Source: Rheinheimera sp. 1928-s (lineage in GTDB: Bacteria; Pseudomonadota; Gammaproteobacteria; Enterobacterales; Alteromonadaceae). From it: 64,000 bases of DNA. Shown piece after piece: positions 20,628-28,789 of this stretch. Numbering within the stretch: position 1 is the first letter of the stretch; each line of letters opens with the position of its first letter. The notes beneath the pieces are model-generated. The model made no database searches. It was not told where the DNA came from and worked only from the letters and a program-made list of their open reading frames with translations. Location of the stretch: contig NZ_JARIXP010000001.1 of the NCBI RefSeq assembly GCF_029269265.1, positions 103,567 through 167,566 of the forward strand, given 5' to 3'. A program made the position numbers and the translations under genes.

Positions 20628-22145
20628 TTGCCTGTGGACAGACGTCAGTTTTTAATCCTAAGCGGCGGTGCTGCTGTAACAACAGTCTCTGGTTGCCAGT
20701 TCAGCCCGACCGTAGCTTTGCCAGAAGCTACTGACTGGCAGCAACTCAAAGCTAATTTTTCCGGCCAGTTATTGTTTCCGGCAGATGCTGGTTTTAATCG
20801 TTTTTATAAAGCGGCCAATTCCCGTTACGACTCTATTATTCCTGCTGTGATAGCGCGTTGTGCCACTACGGCCGATGTGCAGCTGGTTTTAGCTTTTGCC
20901 CGCCGTTATCAATTGCCCATTACAGGTCGTAGTGGGGGTCATAATTATGCGGGTTACTCCAGTACTCAGGGTATTTTGCTGGACTTGGCTTTGATGGCCG
21001 ATATTCAGTTTCAGCCAGAAGACAACACTGCCTGGATAGGTGCCGGGGCTAAATTAGGGGATGTGTACGACCAGCTTAGTAAAAAAGGCCGATCCATTCC
21101 TGCCGGCAGTTGCGTAGGTGTGGGTATTGCAGGTTTAACTCAGGGCGGCGGTTTTGGCATTGCCGACCGATTATACGGTTTAACCTGTGATGCAGTGCTG
21201 GAAGCCGAACTGGTGACAGTGGATGGCAAAGTGCTGCTTTGCAACGCGCAGCAAAATGCCGATTTATTCTGGGGTTTAAAGGGCGGCGGCGGTGGCCAGT
21301 TTGGCATAGTCACCCGCTTTAAATTTCAAACTTTTGCCACCAGCGATATCTTAAGTTGTAGGGCTTCTTTTGCGTTGAAAGACGCTTTGCCTGTGCTGAG
21401 TGCCTGGCAAAACTGGAGTCAGCAGTTACCAGAACAATTATGGTCGCAAGTTGCTTTATGGTGGAGCGGCGATACAAAGCGTGAACTGGTGGTACAAATA
21501 CGGCTGACCAGTTTGGGTTTGACTGAACAGGCAGAGCAGCTCTGGCAAAACTGGTTGCAGCTTTTGCCAGTACAACCGCTGACCCAGGAAGTGGCTTTGC
21601 ATCAATACCGGGATTTTATGCTCAGTGATTGTGATGGGTTGGAGATGCCTGAATGCAAACTGCCGCATCAGTCGGAGCGGGCCAAACTGAACCGCACAGC
21701 TATGGCTGGTAGTTCGGACTTTTTTAATCAGCCTATTGAGCAGGCAGGTTTAACTGCTTTGCTGGAACAGGTGCAGTTACGTCAGCAGCAAGGACTTTCA
21801 GGCGGTATTTTATTAACGCTGATGGGCGGGGCTATTGGTTCAGTTGCCACAGATCAGACCGCTTTTGCGCACAGAGATGCGGTATTTTGTGCTCAGTATA
21901 TGGTGAGTTACCCTGTGGGTACTGACGATGATTTATTGAAGAATGCTGCGCTTTGGGTGGATCAGATGCGCACTGTAATGCGGCCTTACAGCACGGGCGG
22001 GGCTTATTTAAATTACACAGACGCTTTGCTTAAAAACTGGTCTGATGCTTATTATGCTGGTCATTACAGCAAACTACAGCAACTCAAAGGCCGTTACGAT
22101 CCACAGCAGTTACTAGGGTTTTCTCAAGGCATCACACCAGCCTGA
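20628..22145 (+). CDS. BBE-type FAD-linked oxidase, predicted Tat lipoprotein
   Basis: Flavin oxidase of 505 aa in the PCMH/berberine-bridge family. The FAD-binding block IPAVIARCATTADVQ...GRSGGHNYAGYS carries H105; a second site GSC162VGVGIAGLTQGGGFG has a Cys at the place used for bicovalent FAD attachment in oligosaccharide oxidases. The C terminus (about 460-500) holds a BBE-like segment ending QQLKGRYDPQQLLGFSQG. The N terminus has a Tat-like D-R-R-Q-F-L followed by a lipobox V-S-G-C23, so export of the folded flavoprotein and lipid anchoring are likely. The start is TTG at 20628 or GTG at 20634; no ATG fits. The SMP-30-like gene begins 20 bases later. Substrate (sugar or alcohol) is inferred. 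Confidence 0.82.
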   Translation: MPVDRRQFLILSGGAAVTTVSGCQFSPTVALPEATDWQQLKANFSGQLLFPADAGFNRFYKAANSRYDSIIPAVIARCATTADVQLVLAFARRYQLPITGRSGGHNYAGYSSTQGILLDLALMADIQFQPEDNTAWIGAGAKLGDVYDQLSKKGRSIPAGSCVGVGIAGLTQGGGFGIADRLYGLTCDAVLEAELVTVDGKVLLCNAQQNADLFWGLKGGGGGQFGIVTRFKFQTFATSDILSCRASFALKDALPVLSAWQNWSQQLPEQLWSQVALWWSGDTKRELVVQIRLTSLGLTEQAEQLWQNWLQLLPVQPLTQEVALHQYRDFMLSDCDGLEMPECKLPHQSERAKLNRTAMAGSSDFFNQPIEQAGLTALLEQVQLRQQQGLSGGILLTLMGGAIGSVATDQTAFAHRDAVFCAQYMVSYPVGTDDDLLKNAALWVDQMRTVMRPYSTGGAYLNYTDALLKNWSDAYYAGHYSKLQQLKGRYDPQQLLGFSQGITPA

Positions 22146-22165
22146 ACTAAGAGGGATATCAGAAG

Positions 22166-23023
22166 ATGAAGTGTAAGGCATTGAATTTATTATTTTTGTC
22201 ACTAAGTCTGTCAACTTTTAGCCTTGTGGCTGAACATCAGAGCGACAGTACAGATTTTGTAGCTGATGGTGTTTTTCATGCCGCTATAGAAGGCCCCGCC
22301 ACAGATAAAAACGGCTATCTGTATGCAGTGAATTATGGCGTTGAGGGCACTATAGGCAAAGTCAGCCCAAAAGGTGAGGTGAGCTTAGCTCTGACTTTGC
22401 CTAAAGGCAGTATTGGCAATGGCATACGTTTTGATCAAAAAGGTCTGATGTATATAGCCGATTACACAGGCCACAATATTTGGCGTTATGACGGAAAGCA
22501 GCTGCAGCTGCATGCCCATCAACCTTTGATGTTTCAGCCCAACGATTTAACCATAGCCAATAACGGCGTGATTTTCGCCAGCGATCCGGATTGGAAAAAC
22601 CGCAAAGGCCAGTTGTGGCGTATTGAAACAGACGGCAGCTCCAGTCTGGTTGAAACAGAGATGGGCACCACCAATGGCGTAGAAATCAGCCCTGACCAGA
22701 CCAGGCTGTATGTCAATGAAAGCGCGCAGCGCAGAGTCTGGGTCTATGATCTGGATAAGAAACTGCAAGCCAGCAATAAAAGGTTGCTGATCCAGTTCCC
22801 TGATTTTGGTTTAGACGGCATGCGCTGTGATGCGTCAGGTAATCTTTATATAGCCCGTTATGGCAAAGCTGTGGTTGCCAAAGTGAGCCCGGACGGCACA
22901 TTACTGAAAGAATACAAGTTAAAAGGTGAATTTCCGACCAACGTCACTTTTTCGCAAAAAGACCCAAGCTTGTTGTATGTCACTATGCAAAAACGTGGAG
23001 CTGTCGAGCTGATTAAGCTTTAG
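22166..23023 (+). CDS. SMP-30/gluconolactonase-like beta-propeller, exported
   Basis: Protein of 285 aa with a signal peptide (about residues 1-22) and repeated propeller motifs (EGPATDKNGYLYAVNY, NGIRFDQKGLMYIADYTGHN, TNGVEISPDQTRLYVNES, DGMRCDASGNLYIARYGK, FPTNVTFSQKDPSLLYVT). The Glu in EGPA, Asn in TNGV and Asp in LDGM are at positions that bind the metal in gluconolactonases. It follows the FAD oxidase by 20 bases, so a periplasmic pathway in which an oxidase makes a lactone and this enzyme opens it is plausible. It ends 11 bases inside the convergent AraC gene. Confidence 0.82.
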   Translation: MKCKALNLLFLSLSLSTFSLVAEHQSDSTDFVADGVFHAAIEGPATDKNGYLYAVNYGVEGTIGKVSPKGEVSLALTLPKGSIGNGIRFDQKGLMYIADYTGHNIWRYDGKQLQLHAHQPLMFQPNDLTIANNGVIFASDPDWKNRKGQLWRIETDGSSSLVETEMGTTNGVEISPDQTRLYVNESAQRRVWVYDLDKKLQASNKRLLIQFPDFGLDGMRCDASGNLYIARYGKAVVAKVSPDGTLLKEYKLKGEFPTNVTFSQKDPSLLYVTMQKRGAVELIKL

Positions 23024-23741
23024 CTAGACCTTTGTGCTGTTGCCCTCTGTACTGTTGAGGGCTTTGGCCAAAATGCCGCAAAAAACGTGCGCTAAAAGCC
23101 GAAGCCGACTGATAGCCCACGTTCAGTGCTAGTTGTTGCACTGATAAATCAGAGAACAGCAATAAAGTGCGGCTGTGCTGCATTCGGAGTTGAGTTAAGT
23201 ACTGGCCTGGGCTTTGACCTAATTGCTGGCGAAACAATTGTTTAAACTGACTCAGACTCAGGCTGGCTTTGCTGGCGAGCAACACTAAATCCAATTCCTC
23301 AGCCAAGTGTTCCTGCATATAAAGTACCGCTTGCCGTAATCTCCTGTCCAGTGCGGGTACTGGTTGTTCGGCTTCCAGCAATTGCAGAAAAAATTGCTGG
23401 GCCGCCGCCAATAATTGCTGATTTTGTTGTACCAGCAGCTGTTCCAGTACCAATAAATAAGGTTGCATTAACGCCGAAAGCTGAAACACCGGATGGGCTA
23501 ACTGCAGCAAATGTGTGGGTAAATGCGCTAAATCTACGACTAAAAACCGGCATTGTTCAGTAGCAGAAAACCCATGCTCTGTGCCTGCTGGTATCACCAG
23601 ACATTCAGCTGTACCCACCTGCAACTGCTGGTGATTGATCAGCAAATTTAATCGGCCAGCCAAAGGCAGCACCAGTTGATGATGATCATGGCTGTGGCTT
23701 TGCAGAACCGGACTATAAGCGCGAATGGACAGGCTGAGCAT
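23013..23741 (-). CDS. AraC-family transcriptional regulator
   Basis: Regulator of 242 aa with an N-terminal cupin sensor (HSHDHHQLVLPLAGRL, VGTAECLVIPAGTEHGF) and a C-terminal pair of helix-turn-helix motifs (LASKASLSLSQFKQLFRQQL; LALNVGYQSASAFSARFLRHFGQSPQQYR). The open frame reaches 23804, but the ATG at 23741 puts the cupin at the right distance. It starts 29 bases inside the end of the PACE efflux gene, so both are on one transcript and it may control that gene. It converges on and overlaps the SMP-30-like gene by 11 bases. Confidence 0.88.
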   Translation of the reverse strand: MLSLSIRAYSPVLQSHSHDHHQLVLPLAGRLNLLINHQQLQVGTAECLVIPAGTEHGFSATEQCRFLVVDLAHLPTHLLQLAHPVFQLSALMQPYLLVLEQLLVQQNQQLLAAAQQFFLQLLEAEQPVPALDRRLRQAVLYMQEHLAEELDLVLLASKASLSLSQFKQLFRQQLGQSPGQYLTQLRMQHSRTLLLFSDLSVQQLALNVGYQSASAFSARFLRHFGQSPQQYRGQQHKGLAKA

Positions 23742-24150
23742 GAGGTACCGGAAATAAACGATCGTAGCTGTAGTTATACAGGTAGGTGTAGAACAAAAAC
23801 ACAATAAACATCAAGGCTTCGCGCCATAAAGCCTGAGCCAGGCTAAAATCCAGCAACCACAAGGTCAAAGGAATACTGAGTGCTGCTCCTGCCAGTTCAT
23901 AACTGACACAATGCAGCAACCGCACTTTGCCGCTTTTAACCAAAGATGCGGTGGTGCGCCATGGGAAAAAATCAAAAACTTTGGTATGCGTTAAGGTCAG
24001 CAAAAATACCGTAAATGAACTGAATAACGAAAAAGTCGAAGCGCTGCCAAAAGCTGTATCTGCCACAGCCATAGTGCACAGAGTGCGTAAACCAATAGCA
24101 CCACATTCGTAAGCAAAAGCATGACGAAACCAATCCAGGTTGCTTCGCAT
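23713..24150 (-). CDS. PACE-family multidrug/biocide efflux protein
   Basis: Small inner-membrane protein of 145 aa with four predicted helices and the two bacterial transmembrane pair (BTP) halves of PACE transporters. Blocks ECGAIGLRTLCT at the start and HCVSYELAGAALSIPLTLWLL with REALMFIVFLFYTYLYNYSY later match the family (AceI-type). The conserved Glu in the first helix (YECG) is the expected proton-coupling residue. Known members export chlorhexidine, acriflavine and short diamines. It overlaps the AraC regulator gene. The export substrate here is unknown. Confidence 0.87.
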   Translation of the reverse strand: MRSNLDWFRHAFAYECGAIGLRTLCTMAVADTAFGSASTFSLFSSFTVFLLTLTHTKVFDFFPWRTTASLVKSGKVRLLHCVSYELAGAALSIPLTLWLLDFSLAQALWREALMFIVFLFYTYLYNYSYDRLFPVPHAQPVHSRL

Positions 24151-24235
24151 CAGTAAAACTCAATTCATAAACAAGAACTGCAGTGTAAAAGGTTCTGGCA
24201 AAGCAAGCCTTGGTTAAAAGCCGCAAATATAACGC

Positions 24236-24259
24236 AAAAAGCTGCTTTTCAGCAGCTTT
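24236..24259 (-). terminator. Intrinsic terminator after the 90-aa gene
   Basis: Stem AAAGCTGCT/AGCAGCTTT with a 4-base loop; on the minus strand it is followed by five T. It lies 22 bases after the stop of the small minus-strand gene at 24281. The + side has only three T. Confidence 0.7.
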
Positions 24260-24280
24260 CATCGAAATTGGCTTGGGTGG

Positions 24281-24553
24281 TTAATGCACCTGATAATGAC
24301 GACAGAAGAAGTCGATCACTTTGTCCGGATCAGGCCGGGTTGTCATCTTATGTTTTGTTGCCAAACCTGCGGCCAAAGCTCGCAAGGTGACATCTAAAGG
24401 CGCACCTGCAGGTTTTTCAATTTGATAGTTCTGGAACAAAAAGTTAAGAGCTGCTCCGGCATAAGAGTTGACCGAATGCGAAGGCAGCAAACGCAATTCC
24501 TGGAGCCTTACTCCAAGTTCACGCATTCTTTGTAAGCGGCTGGCTTCGTTCAT
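24281..24553 (-). CDS. Small conserved-looking protein, unknown function
   Basis: Protein of 90 aa, soluble, basic and rich in Leu/Ala/Arg, reading as mostly helical (SRLQRMRELGVRLQELR; VTLRALAAGLATKHK). No known motif recognised. The start is supported by GGGAG seven to eight bases before the ATG, and an intrinsic terminator follows the stop, so it looks like a genuine single-gene unit. No functional hint from neighbours (PACE gene on one side, repeat locus on the other). Confidence 0.6.
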   Translation of the reverse strand: MNEASRLQRMRELGVRLQELRLLPSHSVNSYAGAALNFLFQNYQIEKPAGAPLDVTLRALAAGLATKHKMTTRPDPDKVIDFFCRHYQVH

Positions 24554-24660
24554 TTCTGTCTCCCTTCAAAAGCAGTTAAACCTGATGCTTATATATCTGC
24601 CGTGATCGGGAAAGCTTTAGTGGAATTCTTGCCGCTGATTTTGCTATGAGTGTTTGGAAA

Positions 24661-24792
24661 GGAAAACGCCACCATGGATCGGAATAACCGACAGTGTGGA
24701 AACAGGTCTTTGGAGGTACCTATGTTTGTTGTAGAGGAAAATGCCGCCATAAACCAGGAGACCGGCAGAGGGAGGTCTTTGGAGGTACCTAT
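24661..24792 (+). repeat. Imperfect direct duplication carrying a 20-base exact repeat
   Basis: The sequence AGGTCTTTGGAGGTACCTAT occurs at 24704-24723 and again at 24773-24792, 69 bases apart. The bases before each copy are also related (GGAAAACGCCACCAT at 24661 and GGAAAATGCCGCCAT at 24736), so two units of about 57-63 bases lie side by side. Each holds a Shine-Dalgarno-like GGAGGT. No flanking target duplication was identified. Confidence 0.85.
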
Positions 24793-24832
24793 ACTCTGTG
24801 GCGGCTTTCAAAACCCTGTTTCGTGGGAATGA
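24674..24832 (+). CDS. Possible 52-aa ORF with duplicated RSLEVP motif
   Basis: A short frame starts at ATG 24674 with AAGGA upstream and ends at TGA 24832. Its notable feature is an internal repeat: ENA..., then RSLEVP, occurring twice, because the underlying DNA is duplicated. An internal ATG at 24722 has a strong GGAGGT in front of it. It may be a real micro-protein, a leader peptide, or merely a frame through a repeat element. I do not recognise it and rate coding status as uncertain. Confidence 0.3.
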   Translation: MDRNNRQCGNRSLEVPMFVVEENAAINQETGRGRSLEVPILCGGFQNPVSWE

Positions 24833-24845
24833 GTACGAAACAGGG
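24814..24845. terminator. Strong hairpin downstream of the CBS gene and repeat locus
   Basis: Perfect 11-base arms CCCTGTTTCGT (24814-24824) and ACGAAACAGGG (24835-24845) with a 10-base loop. On the minus strand it is followed by TTTTG, so it may terminate the CBS-protein transcript, which stops 56 bases earlier. The T-run is short, and it could equally be a structural part of the repeat locus. Confidence 0.5.
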
Positions 24846-24900
24846 AAAACCAGGAGAAAACATTTTTACCGGGCCGGGTTAGCAGCACGGCAAAGGTCGA

Positions 24901-25461
24901 TCAGGCATACATACGGTCAAAAATATTCAAAAAAGTCGGAGCTTTCTCAATATGAACCGGAATATGCAGACGGCTGGCGATATCGCTGGCGGATATGACC
25001 CCCCGAATATGGTGAGATTCGGTATCTATCACTAAACAATACTGCTCACCATTGTGTTGCAGAGTGTTCAGCACATCACCTATGGAGCAGTGTTTAATTT
25101 GTTGATAAGCCAGGGCTTTGATTTCGTCGCGTGGGCGCATTAAATCAGCCACTGTTAAATCAGTGCGATTCACACCTTTGCCTAAACGTTGCAACACATT
25201 CTGGATAGACAACTGTTCGTAGCTGATTAAACCAATCAGTTCCTGATTGGCGTCTATTACCAGTTTCAACTTGCTATGTTCATGATTCATCATATCCTCT
25301 GCTTCGACTGCACAGGTGCCAGAATCAATCATCATAGGGCTGTTGGTTTTAAAATCAGACAGGAAATCCAGCGCTGCTGAATTTAACGTTGCTTCGGCAA
25401 ATTCAGCGGGCTGAACTAAATGATCTATCACGTCAACGTTGAATAAATTTAACTTTTTCAT
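24901..25461 (-). CDS. CBS-domain pair protein
   Basis: Cytoplasmic protein of 186 aa made of two CBS motifs (about 37-95 and 106-170) with a short N-terminal lead. Typical CBS strands are LKLVIDANQELIGLISYEQL and QYCLVIDTESHHIRGVISASDIASRL. CBS pairs bind adenosine nucleotides and tune partner activity. No catalytic or transport domain is fused, so the partner acts in trans and is unknown. GAGAGG precedes the ATG. It stands between the repeat locus and a small exported protein. Confidence 0.85.
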   Translation of the reverse strand: MKKLNLFNVDVIDHLVQPAEFAEATLNSAALDFLSDFKTNSPMMIDSGTCAVEAEDMMNHEHSKLKLVIDANQELIGLISYEQLSIQNVLQRLGKGVNRTDLTVADLMRPRDEIKALAYQQIKHCSIGDVLNTLQHNGEQYCLVIDTESHHIRGVISASDIASRLHIPVHIEKAPTFLNIFDRMYA

Positions 25462-25571
25462 AGAAACCTCTCATCAGTCCGCTCAGAGGCAGCGAACCGG
25501 ATATCAATACAATCAATGGATGTCGTCAGATCTATGGCAATGAAGCCTGAAACTCTGACTATTTCAATGAA

Positions 25572-25889
25572 TTAAGAGAGGTGCGAGGGTGGTGCACGCG
25601 CTGCATAACAGCTTTGCTGCGCTTTATTGAAGTGGGTATCTGGTTGTTGATAAAAACGATTCTGTGCTGCAGGAAATTCAAAACTATTCCAGCAGACTGC
25701 GCTTTTATCGTCATCAGTTGGGGTTTCTGTTAAGTCGACAGTGGAATGAGTGGCAGAGGCCACCAGAGCAACGGTGAAGTTTTTATTCGCTTGTTGTAAA
25801 TCTACCCAACTGCTGGACGCAGAATGGCCTGCTGAAGGAAACAGCAAACTCAGGTAAAACAACACTGCGATAAAACTTAAATACTTCAT
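25572..25889 (-). CDS. Small exported protein, unknown function
   Basis: Protein of 105 aa with a signal peptide (about residues 1-24, ending GHSA). The mature part is short and polar with two Cys (VCWNSF and QSCYAA), allowing one disulfide. Not recognised. The upstream Shine-Dalgarno is poor, so start and coding status are less secure than for its neighbours. It may be co-regulated with the CBS gene on the same strand 110 bases on. Confidence 0.5.
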   Translation of the reverse strand: MKYLSFIAVLFYLSLLFPSAGHSASSSWVDLQQANKNFTVALVASATHSTVDLTETPTDDDKSAVCWNSFEFPAAQNRFYQQPDTHFNKAQQSCYAARAPPSHLS

Positions 25890-26075
25890 TTTTCGCGCCC
25901 GGTAAGAACCAATACAGCTTGGTCTTTTCCTGACTATAGCAGCGTTGTTTTTTAAAATGCAAATAAAAAAATGAAAAAAGTGATAAAGATTGTTGTGGAG
26001 ATCGACACTTTCCTTGTGTCAGATCAATAAAAGCCTGCTGTTGAGTAAGTAAAAGCAGTTGATTTTTTTAGCGCT

Positions 26076-26192
26076 TTACAAAAACTTCATGCCCTGTTTT
26101 AACAGCCAGGCAATAATCAGCAAGGTTAAAAATCCAGTCAGGTACAACACCACAAACCATTGGCCCTGGGAAAGTTTATTTAACCATTTCAT
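26076..26192 (-). CDS. DUF2474-like micro-protein of the cytochrome bd operon
   Basis: A 38-residue frame whose ATG overlaps the cydB stop (TGATG) and has GGAGG seven bases upstream. It encodes one membrane helix (FVVLYLTGFLTLLIIAWLL) with basic ends. Tiny single-helix proteins of the CydX/DUF2474 kind are commonly encoded after cydB and help stabilise the oxidase. Position, size and hydrophobicity fit this exactly. Confidence 0.8.
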   Translation of the reverse strand: MKWLNKLSQGQWFVVLYLTGFLTLLIIAWLLKQGMKFL

Positions 26193-27235
26193 CAGTAGCC
26201 CTCCTGATAATCTTCAATTTTTCCGGCAAAAATCTTATAGCCCCATAAAGTGTAAGCACAAATAAGAGGTAAAAATATAAAGATACCGGGCAGCATAAAC
26301 ATCAGACTGCTGTCAGGCGCTGCGGCTTCCAGATAGGTCAGTTGGCGTGGCAGCAAGTAAGGGAATACACTGACCAGTAAACCGACAAAAGCCAGCAAAA
26401 ACAAGCCTGAAGCCAGCCAGAACGGCCGTTCTTCATGACGTTCCTGCACAGCAGTTTCCGCTTTATGGCTGCGGTTTACCCGGCCTAAGTCGCGGAATAA
26501 TAAACGGGCGGCAAGCACCGACAACAGAGGCAGTGGGATTAACCATAAAGCATGCCAGCCGCCAAACCAGCGAACCCGAATTTCCGGCTCTATCCAGACA
26601 GTCCAGAGGCTGACCAGCAGCATGGATAACATCACAATCAATACTAAACGCTGGCCATAGCGGGCTGCTTTGTGTTGCAACTCGCCACGGCTTTTCATCA
26701 CCAGATAACAACAGGCCAGCAGGGCATACCCCGCCATTACGGCTAAACCACAAAATAAACTGAAAGGGCTGAGCCAGCTAAAACTGGACTGATCAATAAA
26801 ATCTGTTGGCACACCTTGTACTAAAGTGCCCAGCATCAGGCCCTGACAGAACGCAGCAAGGCTGGATCCAATGGCAAAAGCTGAGTTCCAATATTTCTTT
26901 GAAGTATCTGATTTAAAACGGTATTCAAAAGCCACACCACGGAAAATCAAGCCTATCAACATCAGTACTATCGGCAGATAAAAAGTGGAGGCAATAGCGG
27001 CGTAAGCGGCAGGGAAGGCACCAAATAATATGACGCCCCCAAACACCAGCCAGGTTTCGTTGCCATCCCAGACGTGAGCGACAGACCGCATCAAATGGTC
27101 GTGTTCAGCATCGCTGTTAAACCAGGGGTACAAAATTCCCATGCCAAGATCAAAACCATCCAGCAGCACATACATCAGAATGGCAAAGCCAAGCAGCAAC
27201 AGATAAAACAGGCTTACACTCAGTTCCAGCTCCAT
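26192..27235 (-). CDS. cydB: Cytochrome bd (CIO-type) ubiquinol oxidase subunit II
   Basis: Inner-membrane subunit of 347 aa with eight or nine helices; partner of CydA in quinol oxidation by O2. The start VLLDGFDLGMGILYPW and the HVWDGNETWLVFGG block are diagnostic of CydB/CioB. Its ATG overlaps the cydA stop by one base (TAATG) and its stop overlaps the DUF2474-like start. The short subunit length and CydA features fit the cyanide-insensitive (Cio) branch. Confidence 0.95.
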   Translation of the reverse strand: MELELSVSLFYLLLLGFAILMYVLLDGFDLGMGILYPWFNSDAEHDHLMRSVAHVWDGNETWLVFGGVILFGAFPAAYAAIASTFYLPIVLMLIGLIFRGVAFEYRFKSDTSKKYWNSAFAIGSSLAAFCQGLMLGTLVQGVPTDFIDQSSFSWLSPFSLFCGLAVMAGYALLACCYLVMKSRGELQHKAARYGQRLVLIVMLSMLLVSLWTVWIEPEIRVRWFGGWHALWLIPLPLLSVLAARLLFRDLGRVNRSHKAETAVQERHEERPFWLASGLFLLAFVGLLVSVFPYLLPRQLTYLEAAAPDSSLMFMLPGIFIFLPLICAYTLWGYKIFAGKIEDYQEGY

Positions 27236-28674
27236 TAGTTGGCTCCTTTTGGATCAGTGGCAGGGGAATTTGATGTTTCAGCATCAGTGGCTAAGGTTTT
27301 GGTAAAAGACAGCGCATAACCTGACGCTTTTACGCCTATACGTTGTTGTTGCAGATGATCGACAGGTGCCGGGCCTTTTTTGATCAGCTTACGCATAAAG
27401 TACAGGTACACAGCAAACAGCAGGCTGTAGGTCAGCACAAACAAGGTCAGCGAAAACAGTACCCTTTCTGCAGGTAAGGGGCTGACCACTTCACTGGTAC
27501 GAACCAAACCATAAATAATCCAGGGCTGACGGCCAATTTCAACCACATACCAGCCTGCTAACACCGCAATAATTCCTGTGGGTGCCATAAAGCTGACAGG
27601 CCAGAGGAACCAGTTACTTTGATACAAAGTGCCACGCCAGCGCAGGTAAGCACCCAGCAGCGCGACGCCTATCATCAGCATGCCAATGCCGACCATCACG
27701 CGGAAGCTGAAAAACACCATAGGTACATTAGGTCTGTCGGCTGCAGGCACTGATTTTAAGCCTTGCAACTCGCCGTCCCAACTGTGGGTCAGTATTAAGC
27801 TTGCCAATCCTGGCACTGCAACTTCATAGTGATTTTTTTCAGCTTTCATATCAGGTAAAGCAAACAGCAACAGTGGCACATTGGCTTCAGTTGGAGCCCA
27901 GATCCCTTCCATGGCCGCCAGTTTGACTGGTTGGTGTTCTTTCACGTTTAAGCCATGCAAGTCACCCACCCAGGCTTGCAGCGGAGTCAACACCAACGCT
28001 ATCCATAAGGTCATAGACAAACCCTTGCGGCCAAAATCTATATGTTGGCCTTTGCGTAAATACCAGGCATGAGTGGCCATCACCACAAAAGTGGCTGTGA
28101 TAAAAGCGGCTAATAACATATGGAAAAAGCGGTAGGGCATAGAGGGGTTAAAAATCACTTCCATCCAGCTGACCACTTCAAACTTGCCATCAACAAACTG
28201 ATGCCCTTGTGGGGTTTGCATCCAGGAATTGGCTGCAATAATCCAGAACGCAGAGATCCAGGTTCCCACTGCCACTGTGACAGTGGCGAAAAAGTGCATT
28301 CTGGCGCTGACGCGTTGCCAGCCAAATAACATCACCCCTAAAAATCCGGCTTCAAGGAAAAAGGCGGTCAGCACTTCATAGGCCATTAAAGGCCCAATCA
28401 CTGCACCTGCCATTTCGGAGAATTTGGAGAAGTTAGTACCAAACTCATAAGACAAAACAATGCCTGACACCACTCCCATACCAAAGGTAATGGCAAAAGG
28501 TTTGATCCAGAACTTAGCCAGTTGCAGATACTGCGGGTTACCGGTTTTCAGCCATAAACCTTCCCAGATCGCAATCAGAGTGGCTAAACCTATAGTGATA
28601 GAAGGAAAAATAATATGGAAGCTTACCGTAAAAGCAAACTGGAGCCGGGATAGGATACTGACATCAAGTTCCAT
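27235..28674 (-). CDS. cydA: Cytochrome bd (CIO-type) ubiquinol oxidase subunit I
   Basis: Haem-bearing subunit of 479 aa that oxidises ubiquinol and reduces oxygen to water. Haem ligand candidates visible are His20 in VSFHIIFPS, the His in RFFHMLLAAF, and the Met in FRVMVGIGM. The block GRQPWIIYGLVRTSEVVSP is the conserved site near the quinol pocket. The protein is shorter than E. coli CydA (about 520 aa), consistent with a short Q-loop, Cio-type enzyme with lower cyanide sensitivity. GAGGT seven bases upstream comes from the end of a 35-aa ORF. Confidence 0.95.
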   Translation of the reverse strand: MELDVSILSRLQFAFTVSFHIIFPSITIGLATLIAIWEGLWLKTGNPQYLQLAKFWIKPFAITFGMGVVSGIVLSYEFGTNFSKFSEMAGAVIGPLMAYEVLTAFFLEAGFLGVMLFGWQRVSARMHFFATVTVAVGTWISAFWIIAANSWMQTPQGHQFVDGKFEVVSWMEVIFNPSMPYRFFHMLLAAFITATFVVMATHAWYLRKGQHIDFGRKGLSMTLWIALVLTPLQAWVGDLHGLNVKEHQPVKLAAMEGIWAPTEANVPLLLFALPDMKAEKNHYEVAVPGLASLILTHSWDGELQGLKSVPAADRPNVPMVFFSFRVMVGIGMLMIGVALLGAYLRWRGTLYQSNWFLWPVSFMAPTGIIAVLAGWYVVEIGRQPWIIYGLVRTSEVVSPLPAERVLFSLTLFVLTYSLLFAVYLYFMRKLIKKGPAPVDHLQQQRIGVKASGYALSFTKTLATDAETSNSPATDPKGAN

Positions 28675-28681
28675 AACTACC

Positions 28682-28789
28682 TCAGTTTTTAGACGTTTTG
28701 ATCCGGCTTAACACAGCAGGCGCTATGGCCACGGATAATAACAGCAACATGGTCAGCAATTCGGCCGCAAAAATAGACAGGTCAGGCAT
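28682..28789 (-). CDS. 35-aa single-helix ORF leading the cyd operon
   Basis: A short frame of 35 codons, ATG at 28789 with AAGAGA upstream, ends eight bases before the cydA start; its stop codon forms part of the cydA ribosome-binding site (TGAGGT). It encodes one hydrophobic helix (IFAAELLTMLLLLSVAIAPAVL) and a basic tail SRIKTSKN. It may be another accessory subunit or a leader that couples translation to cydA. I do not recognise a family. Confidence 0.6.
   Translation of the reverse strand: MPDLSIFAAELLTMLLLLSVAIAPAVLSRIKTSKN

Noticed and set aside
24704..24792. Direct repeat as a CRISPR remnant
   Set aside because: Only two copies, spacing of 69 bases with related flanks, and no cas genes.
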